From: an uncultured Lachnospiraceae bacterium
GTDB taxonomy: Bacteria; Bacillota; Clostridia; Lachnospirales; Lachnospiraceae
Direction of reading: 5' to 3'
Assembly (NCBI GenBank): GCA_947630695.1
Contig: CANRIM010000013.1
Span: forward strand, 1 to 55,597
Length of the DNA: 55,597 bases
Shown: in pieces, positions 43,411-52,623 of the stretch
How positions within the stretch are numbered: the first letter of the stretch is position 1
How the letters are laid out: each line of letters starts with the position of its first letter
Notes under the pieces: model-generated
Seen by the model: only the letters and a program-made list of their open reading frames with translations
Databases searched by the model: none
Told to the model about the DNA's origin: nothing
Made by a program: the position numbers and the translations under genes

Positions 43411-44229
43411 ATGACAGAGCAGGGTTATGAAATCATAGACGCGCATTGTCACATATTTCCGGATGCCATCGCGGTGGCCGCCACGGCCGCTACGGACCGG
43501 TTTTACGGAACCCATGCGCTGCATGACGGTACGGTGGCGTCGCTGAAAACAGAACAGGAGACTTACGGGATCGACCACTTTGTGGTGCAGTCGGTGGCCA
43601 CGAATCCGAAACAGGTGGCCGCGATCAACCGTTTCATTTCCCAGACGATGGAAAACGGCAAAGGTGATTTTACGGGACTGGGGTCCCTGCATCCGGACAG
43701 CAGCGATATCAGAGGCGATATCGAAAGGATCCTGGAAGCCGGGCTCCACGGCGTCAAGCTGCATCCGGACATTCAGCATTTTCCCATGGACGACGTCCGC
43801 TGTATGCCCATTTACGAGCTGTGCGAGGAAAAGCATCTGCCGATTCTGATGCACACCGGAGACAGCCGCTATGATTATTCCAATCCCAACCGGCTGTTGC
43901 CGGTGGTAAAGCATTTCAGCGAACTGGTGATCGTAGGCGCCCATCTGGGCGGATGGTCCGTGTGGGACCGGCTGGGAGATCAGCTGGCAGGATATGAACA
44001 TCTGTATTTTGACTGTTCTTCCTGTTTCCACTGGCTGCAGCCGGAGGTTGTGAAGCGGTTTATCCGCCTTTACGGGGCGGATCACGTGCTGTTCGGCAGC
44101 GATTATCCCATGTGGTCCCCGGGAAAGGAGCTGGAAACCTTTCTGTCCATGGGGCTGACCGAAGGGGAAAATCGGATGATTTTAGCCGGAAATGCCAGAA
44201 GGATTTACGGCATTTCCGAAAAGGTATAA
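43411..44229 (+). CDS. Amidohydrolase-family (amidohydrolase_2) TIM-barrel hydrolase
   Basis: 272 residues. Metal-site HxH in IDAHCHIFPD, KLHPDIQHF, MHTGDSRYD, GAHLGGWSVWD and FGSDYPMW with the late metal Asp. This is the ACMSD/resorcylate-decarboxylase-like branch of amidohydrolases, many of which act on small carboxylates or lactones. It sits 10 bp after ilvE and 30 bp before ileS, so it is in the isoleucine operon, but I cannot connect it to a reaction there. ATG at 43411 preferred; the TTG at 43405 is possible. Confidence 0.82.
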   Translation: MTEQGYEIIDAHCHIFPDAIAVAATAATDRFYGTHALHDGTVASLKTEQETYGIDHFVVQSVATNPKQVAAINRFISQTMENGKGDFTGLGSLHPDSSDIRGDIERILEAGLHGVKLHPDIQHFPMDDVRCMPIYELCEEKHLPILMHTGDSRYDYSNPNRLLPVVKHFSELVIVGAHLGGWSVWDRLGDQLAGYEHLYFDCSSCFHWLQPEVVKRFIRLYGADHVLFGSDYPMWSPGKELETFLSMGLTEGENRMILAGNARRIYGISEKV

Positions 44230-44259
44230 AAGAAAAACAGATCAGTATGGAGGAAAACC

Positions 44260-47200
44260 ATGTCGGTTTATGAAAAAGTGCCTACCAGCCTGAATTTTGT
44301 CGAAAGAGAAAAAAAGGTGGAGGCGTTCTGGAAAGAGAATCACATTTTCGAAAAAAGTATCGAAAACAGAAAAAATGGACCGTCCTACATGTTTTACGAC
44401 GGACCGCCGACGGCAAACGGTACGCCGCATATCGGGCATGTCCTGACCCGGGCGATCAAGGATATGATTCCCCGCTATCGGACCATGAAAGGCTACTGCG
44501 TGCCGCGGAAAGCAGGCTGGGATACCCACGGACTTCCGGTGGAGCTGGAAGTGGAAAAAATGCTGGGGATCGACGGCAAGGAACAGATCGAGGAATACGG
44601 TATCGCTCCCTTCATCGATCACTGTAAGGAAAGCGTCTGGAAATACAAAGGCATGTGGGAGGAACTGTCCTCCTCCGTGGGATTCTGGGCGGATATGGAG
44701 CACCCGTACGTCACTTACGACAATGATTTCATTGAATCGGAGTGGTGGGCGCTGAAAAAAATCTGGGACAGAAAGCTGCTGTATAAGGGCTTCAAGGTGG
44801 TGCCCTACTGTCCCCGCTGCGGTACGCCCCTTTCCAGCCACGAGGTGGCCCAGGGGTATAAGGACGTAAAAGAACGCTCCGCCGTAGTTCGTTTTAAGGT
44901 AAAAGACGAGGACGCGTATATTCTGGCATGGACCACCACGCCCTGGACGCTGCCGTCCAATGTGGCGCTGTGCGTCAATCCTTCCTATACCTATGTGAAA
45001 GTCAAAGCAGGCGACACCGTTTATTATATGGCGGAAGCACTGGTGGAAACGGTGCTGGGCAGCGACGTCACCGTGCTGGCTTCCATGACGGGACAGGAAC
45101 TGGAAGGAAAGGAATATGAGCCGCTGTTTGATTTTGCAGACAAAATCATCGAGAAGCAGCGCAAGAAAGCCTTTTATGTGGTCTGCGATAACTATGTTAC
45201 CCTGACCGACGGTACCGGCGTCGTGCATATCGCGCCGGCCTTTGGTGAAGACGACTCCCAGGTGGGCAAGAAATATGATCTGCCTTTTGTACAGCTCATT
45301 ACCGCCAAGGGTGAAATGAGCGCAGAAACCGCATGGCCGGGGGTCTTCTGCAAAGACGCCGACAAGCTGGTGCTGCAGAACCTGGAAGAACGGGGCCTGC
45401 TGTTTGACGCGCCGGTGTTCGAGCACAGCTATCCCCACTGCTGGCGCTGCGATACGCCGCTGATCTACTATGCCCGGGAATCCTGGTTCATCAAGATGAC
45501 CGAGGTCAGAGACGATCTGATTAAAAATAATAATACCATCAACTGGATCCCCAAGAGCATCGGCAAAGGCCGTTTCGGGGACTGGCTGGAAAATGTACAG
45601 GACTGGGCCATCAGCCGGAACCGCTACTGGGGCACGCCGCTGAACATCTGGGAATGTGAATGCGGACATATGCATTCCATCGGCAGCCGGGCGGAGCTGA
45701 AGGAAATGGCGGAAAGCTGTCCGGAGGATATCGAGCTGCACCGGCCTTACATCGATGAAGTGTATCTCAAATGTCCGGTCTGCGGCGGCAGAATGAAGCG
45801 TGTGCCGGAGGTCATCGACTGCTGGTTTGATTCCGGCTCCATGCCCTTCGCGCAGCATCATTATCCGTTTGAAAATCAGGAGCTGTTCGCCCAGCAGTTC
45901 CCGGCAGAATTTATCTCCGAGGCGGTGGACCAGACCCGAGGATGGTTCTACTCGCTGCTGGCGATTTCCACGCTGATTTTCAACAAGGCGCCGTATAAGA
46001 ATGTTATCGTTTTGGGCCATGTGCTGGACAACGAAGGACAGAAGATGTCCAAATCCAAAGGCAATGCCGTGGATCCCTTCGACGCCTTAAATACCTACGG
46101 CGCAGACGCCATTCGCTGGTATTTCTTTGAAAACAGCGCGCCGTGGCTCCCTAACCGTTTCTATGAAGAAGCGGTGGTGAAGGAGCAGCGCAAATTTATG
46201 GGCACTTTGTGGAATACCTACGCATTTTTCGTGCTGTATGCCAATATCGACGGATTTGACGCCAGCAAATATACGCTGGAATATGAGAAGCTGTCCCTGA
46301 TGGACAAATGGCTGCTTTCCAAGATGCATCATGTGATCCGGGATGTGGACCAGCATCTGGAAAATTACCGGATCCCCGAGGCGGCCCGGGCCATTTCGGA
46401 CTTCGTGGACGATTTGAGCAACTGGTACGTCAGAAGGTGCCGGGACAGATACTGGGTCAAAGGCATGCCCCAGGATAAAATCAACGCCTATATGACCTTG
46501 TATACGGCGCTGGTGAACACGGCGAAGATCGCCGCGCCCATGATCCCCTTTATGACGGAAAGCATTTACCGCAATCTGGTGGCCCGCATCGACCCCACCG
46601 CCCCGGAAAGCGTACATCTGTGCGACTTCCCCACGGCGGACGCCTCCATGATCGACGAGGAACTGGAAGCGAAGATGGACGAGACCCTGAAGATCGTGGT
46701 TTTGGGCCGCGCCTGCAGAAACAACGCCAACGTCAAGAACCGTCAGCCCATCGCGAAGATGATGGTGAAAGCGCCGGTGGAACTGGACGCTTATTATCAG
46801 GACATCGCCAAGGAAGAGCTGAATGTAAAAGAATGTATTTTCTCGGAAGAAGCCGGTAATCTTATATCTTACGGCTTCAAACCCCAGATGCGCACCGTGG
46901 GTCCCAAATACGGCAGGCTTTTAAATGGGATCCGTCAGGCCTTAACGGAGTTAGACGGCAGAAAAGCCATGGCGGAACTGGAAGAAACGGGCGCGCTGCA
47001 TCTGGACATCGACGGCAATGGGGTGGAACTGACCAAAGAGGATCTGCTGATCGAAACCTCCCAGCTGGAAGGCTTCGTGGCCGAGTCCTACGGCGAGATG
47101 ACGGTGGTGCTGGATACAAAACTGACGCCGGAGCTGATCGAGGAAGGCTTTGTCCGTGAAATCATCAGCAAGGTGCAGAATATGCGGAAGGAAGCGGGCT

Positions 47201-47406
47201 TTGAGGTGATGGATAAGATCATCGTCACCGCTGCGGGTTCCGCAAAGATCCATGAAATATTCGAACGGTATCAGGCGCTGATCTGCCGGGAAGTCATGGC
47301 AGACGCCTATGAAGGCGAGACCATTGCCGGATTTGAAAAAGAATGGAATATCAATGGAGAAAAAGTAAAAATCGGTATCAGAAAAAAGCAGGAGGAGAGT
47401 AAATGA
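44260..47406 (+). CDS. ileS: Isoleucyl-tRNA synthetase IleS, type 2
   Basis: 1048 residues, class I synthetase. HIGH box GTPHIGHVLTR, KMSKS box GQKMSKSKGN, and the editing (CP1) region between with TTPWTLPSN. The N-terminus (TSLNFVEREKKVEAFWKEN) and the length above 1000 residues place it in the IleS2 (eukaryote-like) group, which is typically less sensitive to mupirocin; IleS1 enzymes are around 900-950 residues. It is in the transcript controlled by the T-box with an Ile specifier, the classic target of such a leader, though seven other genes come between. Confidence 0.95.
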   Translation: MSVYEKVPTSLNFVEREKKVEAFWKENHIFEKSIENRKNGPSYMFYDGPPTANGTPHIGHVLTRAIKDMIPRYRTMKGYCVPRKAGWDTHGLPVELEVEKMLGIDGKEQIEEYGIAPFIDHCKESVWKYKGMWEELSSSVGFWADMEHPYVTYDNDFIESEWWALKKIWDRKLLYKGFKVVPYCPRCGTPLSSHEVAQGYKDVKERSAVVRFKVKDEDAYILAWTTTPWTLPSNVALCVNPSYTYVKVKAGDTVYYMAEALVETVLGSDVTVLASMTGQELEGKEYEPLFDFADKIIEKQRKKAFYVVCDNYVTLTDGTGVVHIAPAFGEDDSQVGKKYDLPFVQLITAKGEMSAETAWPGVFCKDADKLVLQNLEERGLLFDAPVFEHSYPHCWRCDTPLIYYARESWFIKMTEVRDDLIKNNNTINWIPKSIGKGRFGDWLENVQDWAISRNRYWGTPLNIWECECGHMHSIGSRAELKEMAESCPEDIELHRPYIDEVYLKCPVCGGRMKRVPEVIDCWFDSGSMPFAQHHYPFENQELFAQQFPAEFISEAVDQTRGWFYSLLAISTLIFNKAPYKNVIVLGHVLDNEGQKMSKSKGNAVDPFDALNTYGADAIRWYFFENSAPWLPNRFYEEAVVKEQRKFMGTLWNTYAFFVLYANIDGFDASKYTLEYEKLSLMDKWLLSKMHHVIRDVDQHLENYRIPEAARAISDFVDDLSNWYVRRCRDRYWVKGMPQDKINAYMTLYTALVNTAKIAAPMIPFMTESIYRNLVARIDPTAPESVHLCDFPTADASMIDEELEAKMDETLKIVVLGRACRNNANVKNRQPIAKMMVKAPVELDAYYQDIAKEELNVKECIFSEEAGNLISYGFKPQMRTVGPKYGRLLNGIRQALTELDGRKAMAELEETGALHLDIDGNGVELTKEDLLIETSQLEGFVAESYGEMTVVLDTKLTPELIEEGFVREIISKVQNMRKEAGFEVMDKIIVTAAGSAKIHEIFERYQALICREVMADAYEGETIAGFEKEWNINGEKVKIGIRKKQEESK

Positions 47407-49856
47407 TTTCTCAGTTCAACAAAGAGCGGTTTAAGTACTCCGTCAATCATGCGGTTCGGATTTTGTCCCGGAAGACGCTGGAAGAGGCGGACGATCAGGA
47501 AAAATTCCAGGCGGTGTGCTATGCCGTGAAAAATGAAGTAATCGAGGAATGGATTGCGACAAAAAAAGTAGTAGAGGACGAAGACCCCAAGACAGTCTAT
47601 TATCTGTCCATGGAATTTCTGATGGGCCGCGCCCTGGGCAACAACATTATCAATATCGGCGCACGGAAAGAGATCAAGGAGGCGCTGGACGAGATGGGCA
47701 TCGATCTGAACGCCATCGAGGATCAGGAGCCGGATCCGGCGCTGGGCAACGGCGGTCTGGGACGACTGGCGGCCTGTTTCCTGGATTCCCTGGCAACCCT
47801 GGGTTATCCCGCTTACGGCTGCGGTATCCGTTATAAATACGGCATGTTCAAACAGGAAATCGAAAACGGCTACCAGATCGAGGTGCCGGACAACTGGCTG
47901 GACAACGAGTATCCTTTTGAATTGCGCCGTCCGGAGTATGCCTGCGAGGTACGCTTCGGCGGACATATCGACGTGGTCATGGGTGGCGACGGCCGTCTGC
48001 ATTTCCTGCAGCGGGGCTATCAGGCCGTGCGGGCCATTCCCTATGATATTCCCATCGTGGGCTATGGCAACAACATGATCAACACCTTGCGGATCTGGGA
48101 TGCGGAAGCCATGGAGCAGTTCCATCTGGATTCCTTTGACAAGGGCGATTATCTGAAAGCAGTGGAACAGCAGAACTTCGCGAAAAATATCGTAGAGGTG
48201 CTCTATCCCAACGATAACCATTACGCAGGCAAAGAGCTGCGTCTGAAACAGCAGTATTTCTTCATTTCCGCGACGATTCAGACCGTCATTAAGAAATTCA
48301 AGGAAAAACACAGCGATCTGCACCAGCTGCCGGAAAAAGTCATGTTCCAGCTGAACGATACCCATCCTACCGTGGCGATCCCCGAGCTGATGCGTATCCT
48401 CATGGACAAGGAAGGCATGGAATGGAACGAAGCCTGGGAAATCACCCAGAAGTGCTGCGCTTATACCAACCATACCATCATGTCCGAGGCGCTGGAAAAA
48501 TGGCCCATCGACCTGTTCTCCCGCCTGCTGCCGCGTATCTATCAGATCGTGGATGAGATTAACCGCAGATTCGTAGAGAAGCTGGAAGAAATCTATCCGG
48601 GCAATTATGACAAGATCAGTAAGATGGCGATTCTCTATAACGGACAGGTGCGGATGGCTTATCTGGCCATCGTGGCCGGCTGTTCGGTGAACGGCGTTGC
48701 CAGACTGCATACCGAGATCCTGAAGAATCAGGAGCTGCGGGATTTCTATGAGCTGATGCCTGAAAAATTCAACAACAAGACCAACGGCATTACCCAGCGG
48801 CGTTTCCTGCTCCACGGAAATCCGCTGCTGGCCGACTGGGTCAGCGGCATCTGCGGCGACGGCTGGGTAACGGATCTGTCTAAGATTTCCAAACTGGCCG
48901 AGGTGGCGGACGACAAGAAATACCAGAAGGAATTCCGGGAAATCAAGTACCAGAACAAGCTGCGCCTGGCGAAGTATATCAAGGAGCACAACGGCATCGA
49001 CGTGGATCCCAATTCCATTTTCGACGTACAGGTGAAGCGTCTGCATGAGTACAAACGGCAGCTGTTAAATATCCTGCACATTATGTATCTGTATAATAAG
49101 ATCAAGGACAATCCGGACATGGATTTCTATCCGCGCACCTTTATTCTGGGCGCGAAGGCGGCGGCCGGATACAAGATCGCAAAGCTGACCATCAAACTGA
49201 TCAACGCCGTAGCGGACGTCATCAACAACGACGCTTCCATCAACGGCAAGCTGAAGGTGGTCTTCATTGAAAACTACCGGGTATCCAATGCGGAAATCAT
49301 TTTTGCGGCCTCTGATGTCAGCGAGCAGATTTCCACCGCCAGCAAGGAAGCCAGTGGTACCGGCAACATGAAGTTCATGCTGAACGGCGCGGTAACTTTG
49401 GGTACCATGGACGGCGCCAATGTGGAAATCGTGGAAGAAGTGGGTGCAGAAAACGCCTTTATCTTCGGCCTGTCCGCAGACGACGTTATCCGTTATGAGA
49501 ATTTCGGCGGTTACAATCCCATGGAGATTTATCAGAATGATCCGGAGATCCGCCGGGTACTGGATCAGCTCATCGACGGCACCTATTCCAAGGGCAGAAA
49601 GAACCTGTTCCGCGATATTTACAATTCCCTGCTCAACACGCTGAGCACCGACAAGGCGGACCGGTACTTCATCCTGAAGGATTTCCGTTCCTACGCCCAG
49701 GCACAGGAGGACGTAGAGAAGGCTTACAGGGATACCGAGCGCTGGACGAAAATGGCGATTTTGAATGTGGCCAGCAGCGGCAAGTTCTCCTCCGACCGTA
49801 CCATCGAAGAGTATGTAAAGGATATCTGGCATCTGGACAAAATTAAAGTGATGTAA
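47403..49856 (+). CDS. glgP: Glycogen/maltodextrin phosphorylase
   Basis: 817 residues, GT35. The PLP lysine lies in EASGTGNMKFMLNGA. NGGLGRLAACFLDSLATL and YYLSMEFLMGRALGNN are family hallmarks. Releases glucose-1-phosphate from alpha-1,4-glucans. Its ATG overlaps the ileS stop by four bases, so it is translated from the same mRNA and ends at a strong terminator. No other glycogen genes are nearby. Confidence 0.94.
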   Translation: MISQFNKERFKYSVNHAVRILSRKTLEEADDQEKFQAVCYAVKNEVIEEWIATKKVVEDEDPKTVYYLSMEFLMGRALGNNIINIGARKEIKEALDEMGIDLNAIEDQEPDPALGNGGLGRLAACFLDSLATLGYPAYGCGIRYKYGMFKQEIENGYQIEVPDNWLDNEYPFELRRPEYACEVRFGGHIDVVMGGDGRLHFLQRGYQAVRAIPYDIPIVGYGNNMINTLRIWDAEAMEQFHLDSFDKGDYLKAVEQQNFAKNIVEVLYPNDNHYAGKELRLKQQYFFISATIQTVIKKFKEKHSDLHQLPEKVMFQLNDTHPTVAIPELMRILMDKEGMEWNEAWEITQKCCAYTNHTIMSEALEKWPIDLFSRLLPRIYQIVDEINRRFVEKLEEIYPGNYDKISKMAILYNGQVRMAYLAIVAGCSVNGVARLHTEILKNQELRDFYELMPEKFNNKTNGITQRRFLLHGNPLLADWVSGICGDGWVTDLSKISKLAEVADDKKYQKEFREIKYQNKLRLAKYIKEHNGIDVDPNSIFDVQVKRLHEYKRQLLNILHIMYLYNKIKDNPDMDFYPRTFILGAKAAAGYKIAKLTIKLINAVADVINNDASINGKLKVVFIENYRVSNAEIIFAASDVSEQISTASKEASGTGNMKFMLNGAVTLGTMDGANVEIVEEVGAENAFIFGLSADDVIRYENFGGYNPMEIYQNDPEIRRVLDQLIDGTYSKGRKNLFRDIYNSLLNTLSTDKADRYFILKDFRSYAQAQEDVEKAYRDTERWTKMAILNVASSGKFSSDRTIEEYVKDIWHLDKIKVM

Positions 49857-49880
49857 ACTTCATAAAGCGTTTACAGAATA

Positions 49881-49919
49881 AAATCCCCGCGAAGGCGAAG
49901 TGCTTTCGCGGGGATTTTT
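49881..49919 (+). terminator. Terminator ending the T-box operon
   Basis: AAATCCCCGCGAA (49881-49893) pairs perfectly with TTCGCGGGGATTT (49905-49917), followed by further T. It is the only strong terminator I see between the T-box terminator and here. Confidence 0.93.
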
Positions 49920-49990
49920 CATTTCAAAAAATGGCAGGATGTCTGCGGATGATTTCGGGCTTCGCAGGCAGCGGTGCTTTTGTCCCGGCA

Positions 49991-52351
49991 TTACTTGAGT
50001 TCCGCAATGGTCACGCCGAAGTCGCCTTCGCCAAACTCGCCCAGCCGGTAGCTTTTGATCATGGGATGCCGGTGCAGATACTGCTGCACACCCTGCCGCA
50101 GGGCGCCGGAGCCCTTGCCGTGGACGATACGGATACTGCTTAAGTGGGCCAGGCAGGCATCGTCAATGTATTTGGACAGCTTGTCGACAGCGTCTGCCAC
50201 GGTGAGGCCGATGAGGTTGATTTCCGGGGAAATCTGCAGGGATTTGCCCATGGAATAATAGCTCTGACCGGCGTCAGACTTCTCCGGCGGCGCCAGAAAT
50301 TCCAGATCATCCAGCTTGACCATGCTGGTCAGCGCGCCCATCTGCACCGTGACTTCCCCACGGCTGGTGGGGGCGCCCAAAAGCACGCCGTCCATGCCGA
50401 AGGAGAGCACGCGCACCTTCGCGCCGGGGACCAGATCGCTTTTTTCCGTCTTTTTCTGCGCTCTGGCGCTTTCCTTTTCCAGCGTCTTTGTTTGATTTTC
50501 TTTGATCATTTCCCGGAGCATCGCCCGGTCTGCTTCCATTTCCCTGCGGTCGGGACTGCCGACCCCGAATTTGGAAAACTTTTTGATGGTGGCGTCGGCA
50601 CAGGATTTGGCCTTTTCCAGAATGTTTGCGGCTTCCTGCTTCGCCTCCCGGATGATGCGGTTACGCTGATCTTCCAGCTTCTTATTCTTCTCTTCCAGCC
50701 GCGCAGTGAGTTCCTGCAGCCTGGCGGAGCGCTCTGCGATTTCTTCCTCTTCTTTTTCAATGCGCTGCCGTTTCCGGTCCAGATCGGACAGGAGGTCTTC
50801 GAAGCTCACGTCCCGGGCGTTTAAATGTTCCTTCGCGCTGTCAATGATATAATCAGGCAGTCCCAGTTTTTTGGAAATGGCAAAGGCGTTGCTTTTGCCG
50901 GGAATGCCGATGAGCAGGCGGTAGGTGGGCCGCAGGGTTTCAATATCAAATTCACAGCAGGCGTTTTCCACCCCCGGTGTGCCCAGGGCATAGGCCTTCA
51001 GCTCCGCGTAATGGGTGGTGGCCATGGTGCGCACCTGCATGTTTCCCAAGAAAGTCAGAATAGCCACGGCCAGGGCCGCGCCCTCCGTGGGATCGGTGCC
51101 GGCGCCCAGTTCATCAAAGAGGACGAGGGAACCGGCGTCCGCGTGTTTCAAAATCGAAACGATATTGGTCATGTGGGCGGAGAAGGTGGACAGGCTCTGC
51201 TCGATACTCTGTTCGTCGCCGATGTCCGCAAAGACCTTGTCGAAGACGGCCAGTTTGGAGTTTTCTTTCGCCGGAATATGCAGGCCTGCCTGTCCCATGA
51301 GGCTTAAAAGACCCACGGTTTTGAGGCTGACGGTTTTGCCGCCGGTATTGGGTCCCGTGATGATAAGTTGGTGATATTTACCGCCCAGTTCCAGGGTGAT
51401 AGGCACCACAGACTTGGGGGCTAATAGCGGATGCCTGGCCTGCAGCAGGCGGATATAGCCGTTGGTATTGAATTTGGGGGCGCTGCCGTTGTAGGAAAGG
51501 GCGAAGGCCGCTTTGGCAAAGATGAAGTCCAGGCGCACCAGCGTCCGGAAGTTTTCCGCCAGCGCCGGGGCATACCCGGCGGTTTCCAGACTCAGCTCCT
51601 GCAGGATTCTTTCGATTTCCTCTTTTTCCTGACTTTCGTATTCCCGGATGTCGTTGTTGAGCTTCACCACCACCATGGGTTCGATGAACAGGGTGGAGCC
51701 GGAGCCGGACTGATCGTGGATCATGCCCGGAACATTGGCCCGGTATTCCGCTTTGATGGGCAGGCAGTAGCGGCCCTCCCGGGTGGTTATCACGGTGTCC
51801 TGGAGGTAATTGCGCATACTGCTGTCGTTGAGCAGTTTATTTAACTGCGCCCGGATTTTTTCCGAGGCGTTTTTCATGGATTTCCGGATTTTAGACAGCG
51901 CCGGGGAGGCGTCGTCGGCAATCTCCTCCTCGCTGACAATGCAGGCGTGGATGCGGTTGGCCAGAAAAACCACCGGTTCCAGCGCGTCAAAGAGGGGGGT
52001 TAAAATGTCCCCTTCGGTATCGCCTTGCGAAGCGCCGTGTCCTTTGATGCGGCGGGTGTTGTCCAGCAGGGAAGCGATGGCCAGCAGTTCTTTGGCCGAC
52101 AGGACGCTCTGCACCGACAGGCGTTTCAGAGAACCCCGGATGTCGTGAATGCCGTAGAAGCCAAGGCTGCCGTCCCGCAAAATCCGGGATACGGCTGCGG
52201 CGGTTTCTGCCTGGGCCGTCTCAATGTCCTGCAGATTGGTCATGGGCTGCAGCTGTCCGCAGAGATCCGCGCCGGCGGCAGAGCCGGCATGGGTCTTCAA
52301 TTCGGCGATGATTTTATCAAATTCGAGGGTGTGGAGCACTTTTCGATTCAT
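49991..52351 (-). CDS. mutS2: MutS2 (RqcU-like) ATPase with Smr domain
   Basis: 786 residues from MNRKVLHTLEF (AAGGA about ten bases upstream; the open frame extends to 52387). MutS core/clamp helices about 1-310. ABC-type ATPase with Walker A TGPNTGGKTVSLKT and Walker B LVLFDELGAGTDPTEGA. A long charged coiled coil (about 500-620), a KOW-like segment (VPGAKVRVLSFGMDGVLLG) and a C-terminal Smr nuclease domain (INLIGLTVADAV ... RIVHGKGSGALRQGV). The Smr LDLRG box is replaced by INLIG. In Bacillus, MutS2 senses collided ribosomes; in other bacteria it suppresses recombination. It is convergent with glgP and divergent from yhaM. Confidence 0.94.
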   Translation of the reverse strand: MNRKVLHTLEFDKIIAELKTHAGSAAGADLCGQLQPMTNLQDIETAQAETAAAVSRILRDGSLGFYGIHDIRGSLKRLSVQSVLSAKELLAIASLLDNTRRIKGHGASQGDTEGDILTPLFDALEPVVFLANRIHACIVSEEEIADDASPALSKIRKSMKNASEKIRAQLNKLLNDSSMRNYLQDTVITTREGRYCLPIKAEYRANVPGMIHDQSGSGSTLFIEPMVVVKLNNDIREYESQEKEEIERILQELSLETAGYAPALAENFRTLVRLDFIFAKAAFALSYNGSAPKFNTNGYIRLLQARHPLLAPKSVVPITLELGGKYHQLIITGPNTGGKTVSLKTVGLLSLMGQAGLHIPAKENSKLAVFDKVFADIGDEQSIEQSLSTFSAHMTNIVSILKHADAGSLVLFDELGAGTDPTEGAALAVAILTFLGNMQVRTMATTHYAELKAYALGTPGVENACCEFDIETLRPTYRLLIGIPGKSNAFAISKKLGLPDYIIDSAKEHLNARDVSFEDLLSDLDRKRQRIEKEEEEIAERSARLQELTARLEEKNKKLEDQRNRIIREAKQEAANILEKAKSCADATIKKFSKFGVGSPDRREMEADRAMLREMIKENQTKTLEKESARAQKKTEKSDLVPGAKVRVLSFGMDGVLLGAPTSRGEVTVQMGALTSMVKLDDLEFLAPPEKSDAGQSYYSMGKSLQISPEINLIGLTVADAVDKLSKYIDDACLAHLSSIRIVHGKGSGALRQGVQQYLHRHPMIKSYRLGEFGEGDFGVTIAELK

Positions 52352-52403
52352 AGATTCCGTCCTTTTGCGCCGCGGTAGGGGCGGCATATGTGATGATTCT
52401 TTG

Positions 52404-52432
52404 TTTACTTATGGAAGAATTTACTTTATAAT
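52404..52432 (+). promoter_or_regulatory. Probable promoter of yhaM-rlmD
   Basis: TTTACT (52404-52409), 17 bp, TATAAT (52427-52432). It leaves a leader of about 185 nt before yhaM. Confidence 0.65.
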
Positions 52433-52452
52433 GATAATAATAATGCTGTTAT

Positions 52453-52577
52453 GATGCCGGGGGCGAAAGTCCGGGGCATCCGTATGGCATCTTTTAATAC
52501 CATAGATATAGCATAAAATGATTCGGACGTCAAAGGTGATTACGGATTGTTACGCTGCTTCGCAGCGCTCACAATCC
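52453..52577 (+). promoter_or_regulatory. Structured 5' leader of yhaM
   Basis: Three consecutive hairpins. First (52453-52480): GATGCC/GGCATC flank GGGC-GAAA-GTCC, or alternatively CCGG/CCGG. Second: TATGG (52483-52487) with CCATA (52500-52504). Third (52544-52577): GGATTGT/ACAATCC outside CGCTGC-TTC-GCAGCG. None is followed by a T-run. No known riboswitch consensus was recognised. Function unknown. Confidence 0.5.
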
Positions 52578-52623
52578 TACCGTGGGTTCGAGCTTATGAC
52601 GCTGTAAAGAAAAAGGAGCGGTT

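Noticed and set aside
47307-49046. 579-codon minus-strand open frame opposite glgP
   Set aside because: Antisense shadow of a clear phosphorylase gene. The same applies to 44242-46020 (opposite ileS), 53164-54921 (opposite rlmD) and 41592-42794 (opposite vorC/ilvE).
52580-52595. tRNA-like GGTTCGAGC sequence
   Set aside because: No acceptor stem, D-arm or anticodon arm can be drawn around it.
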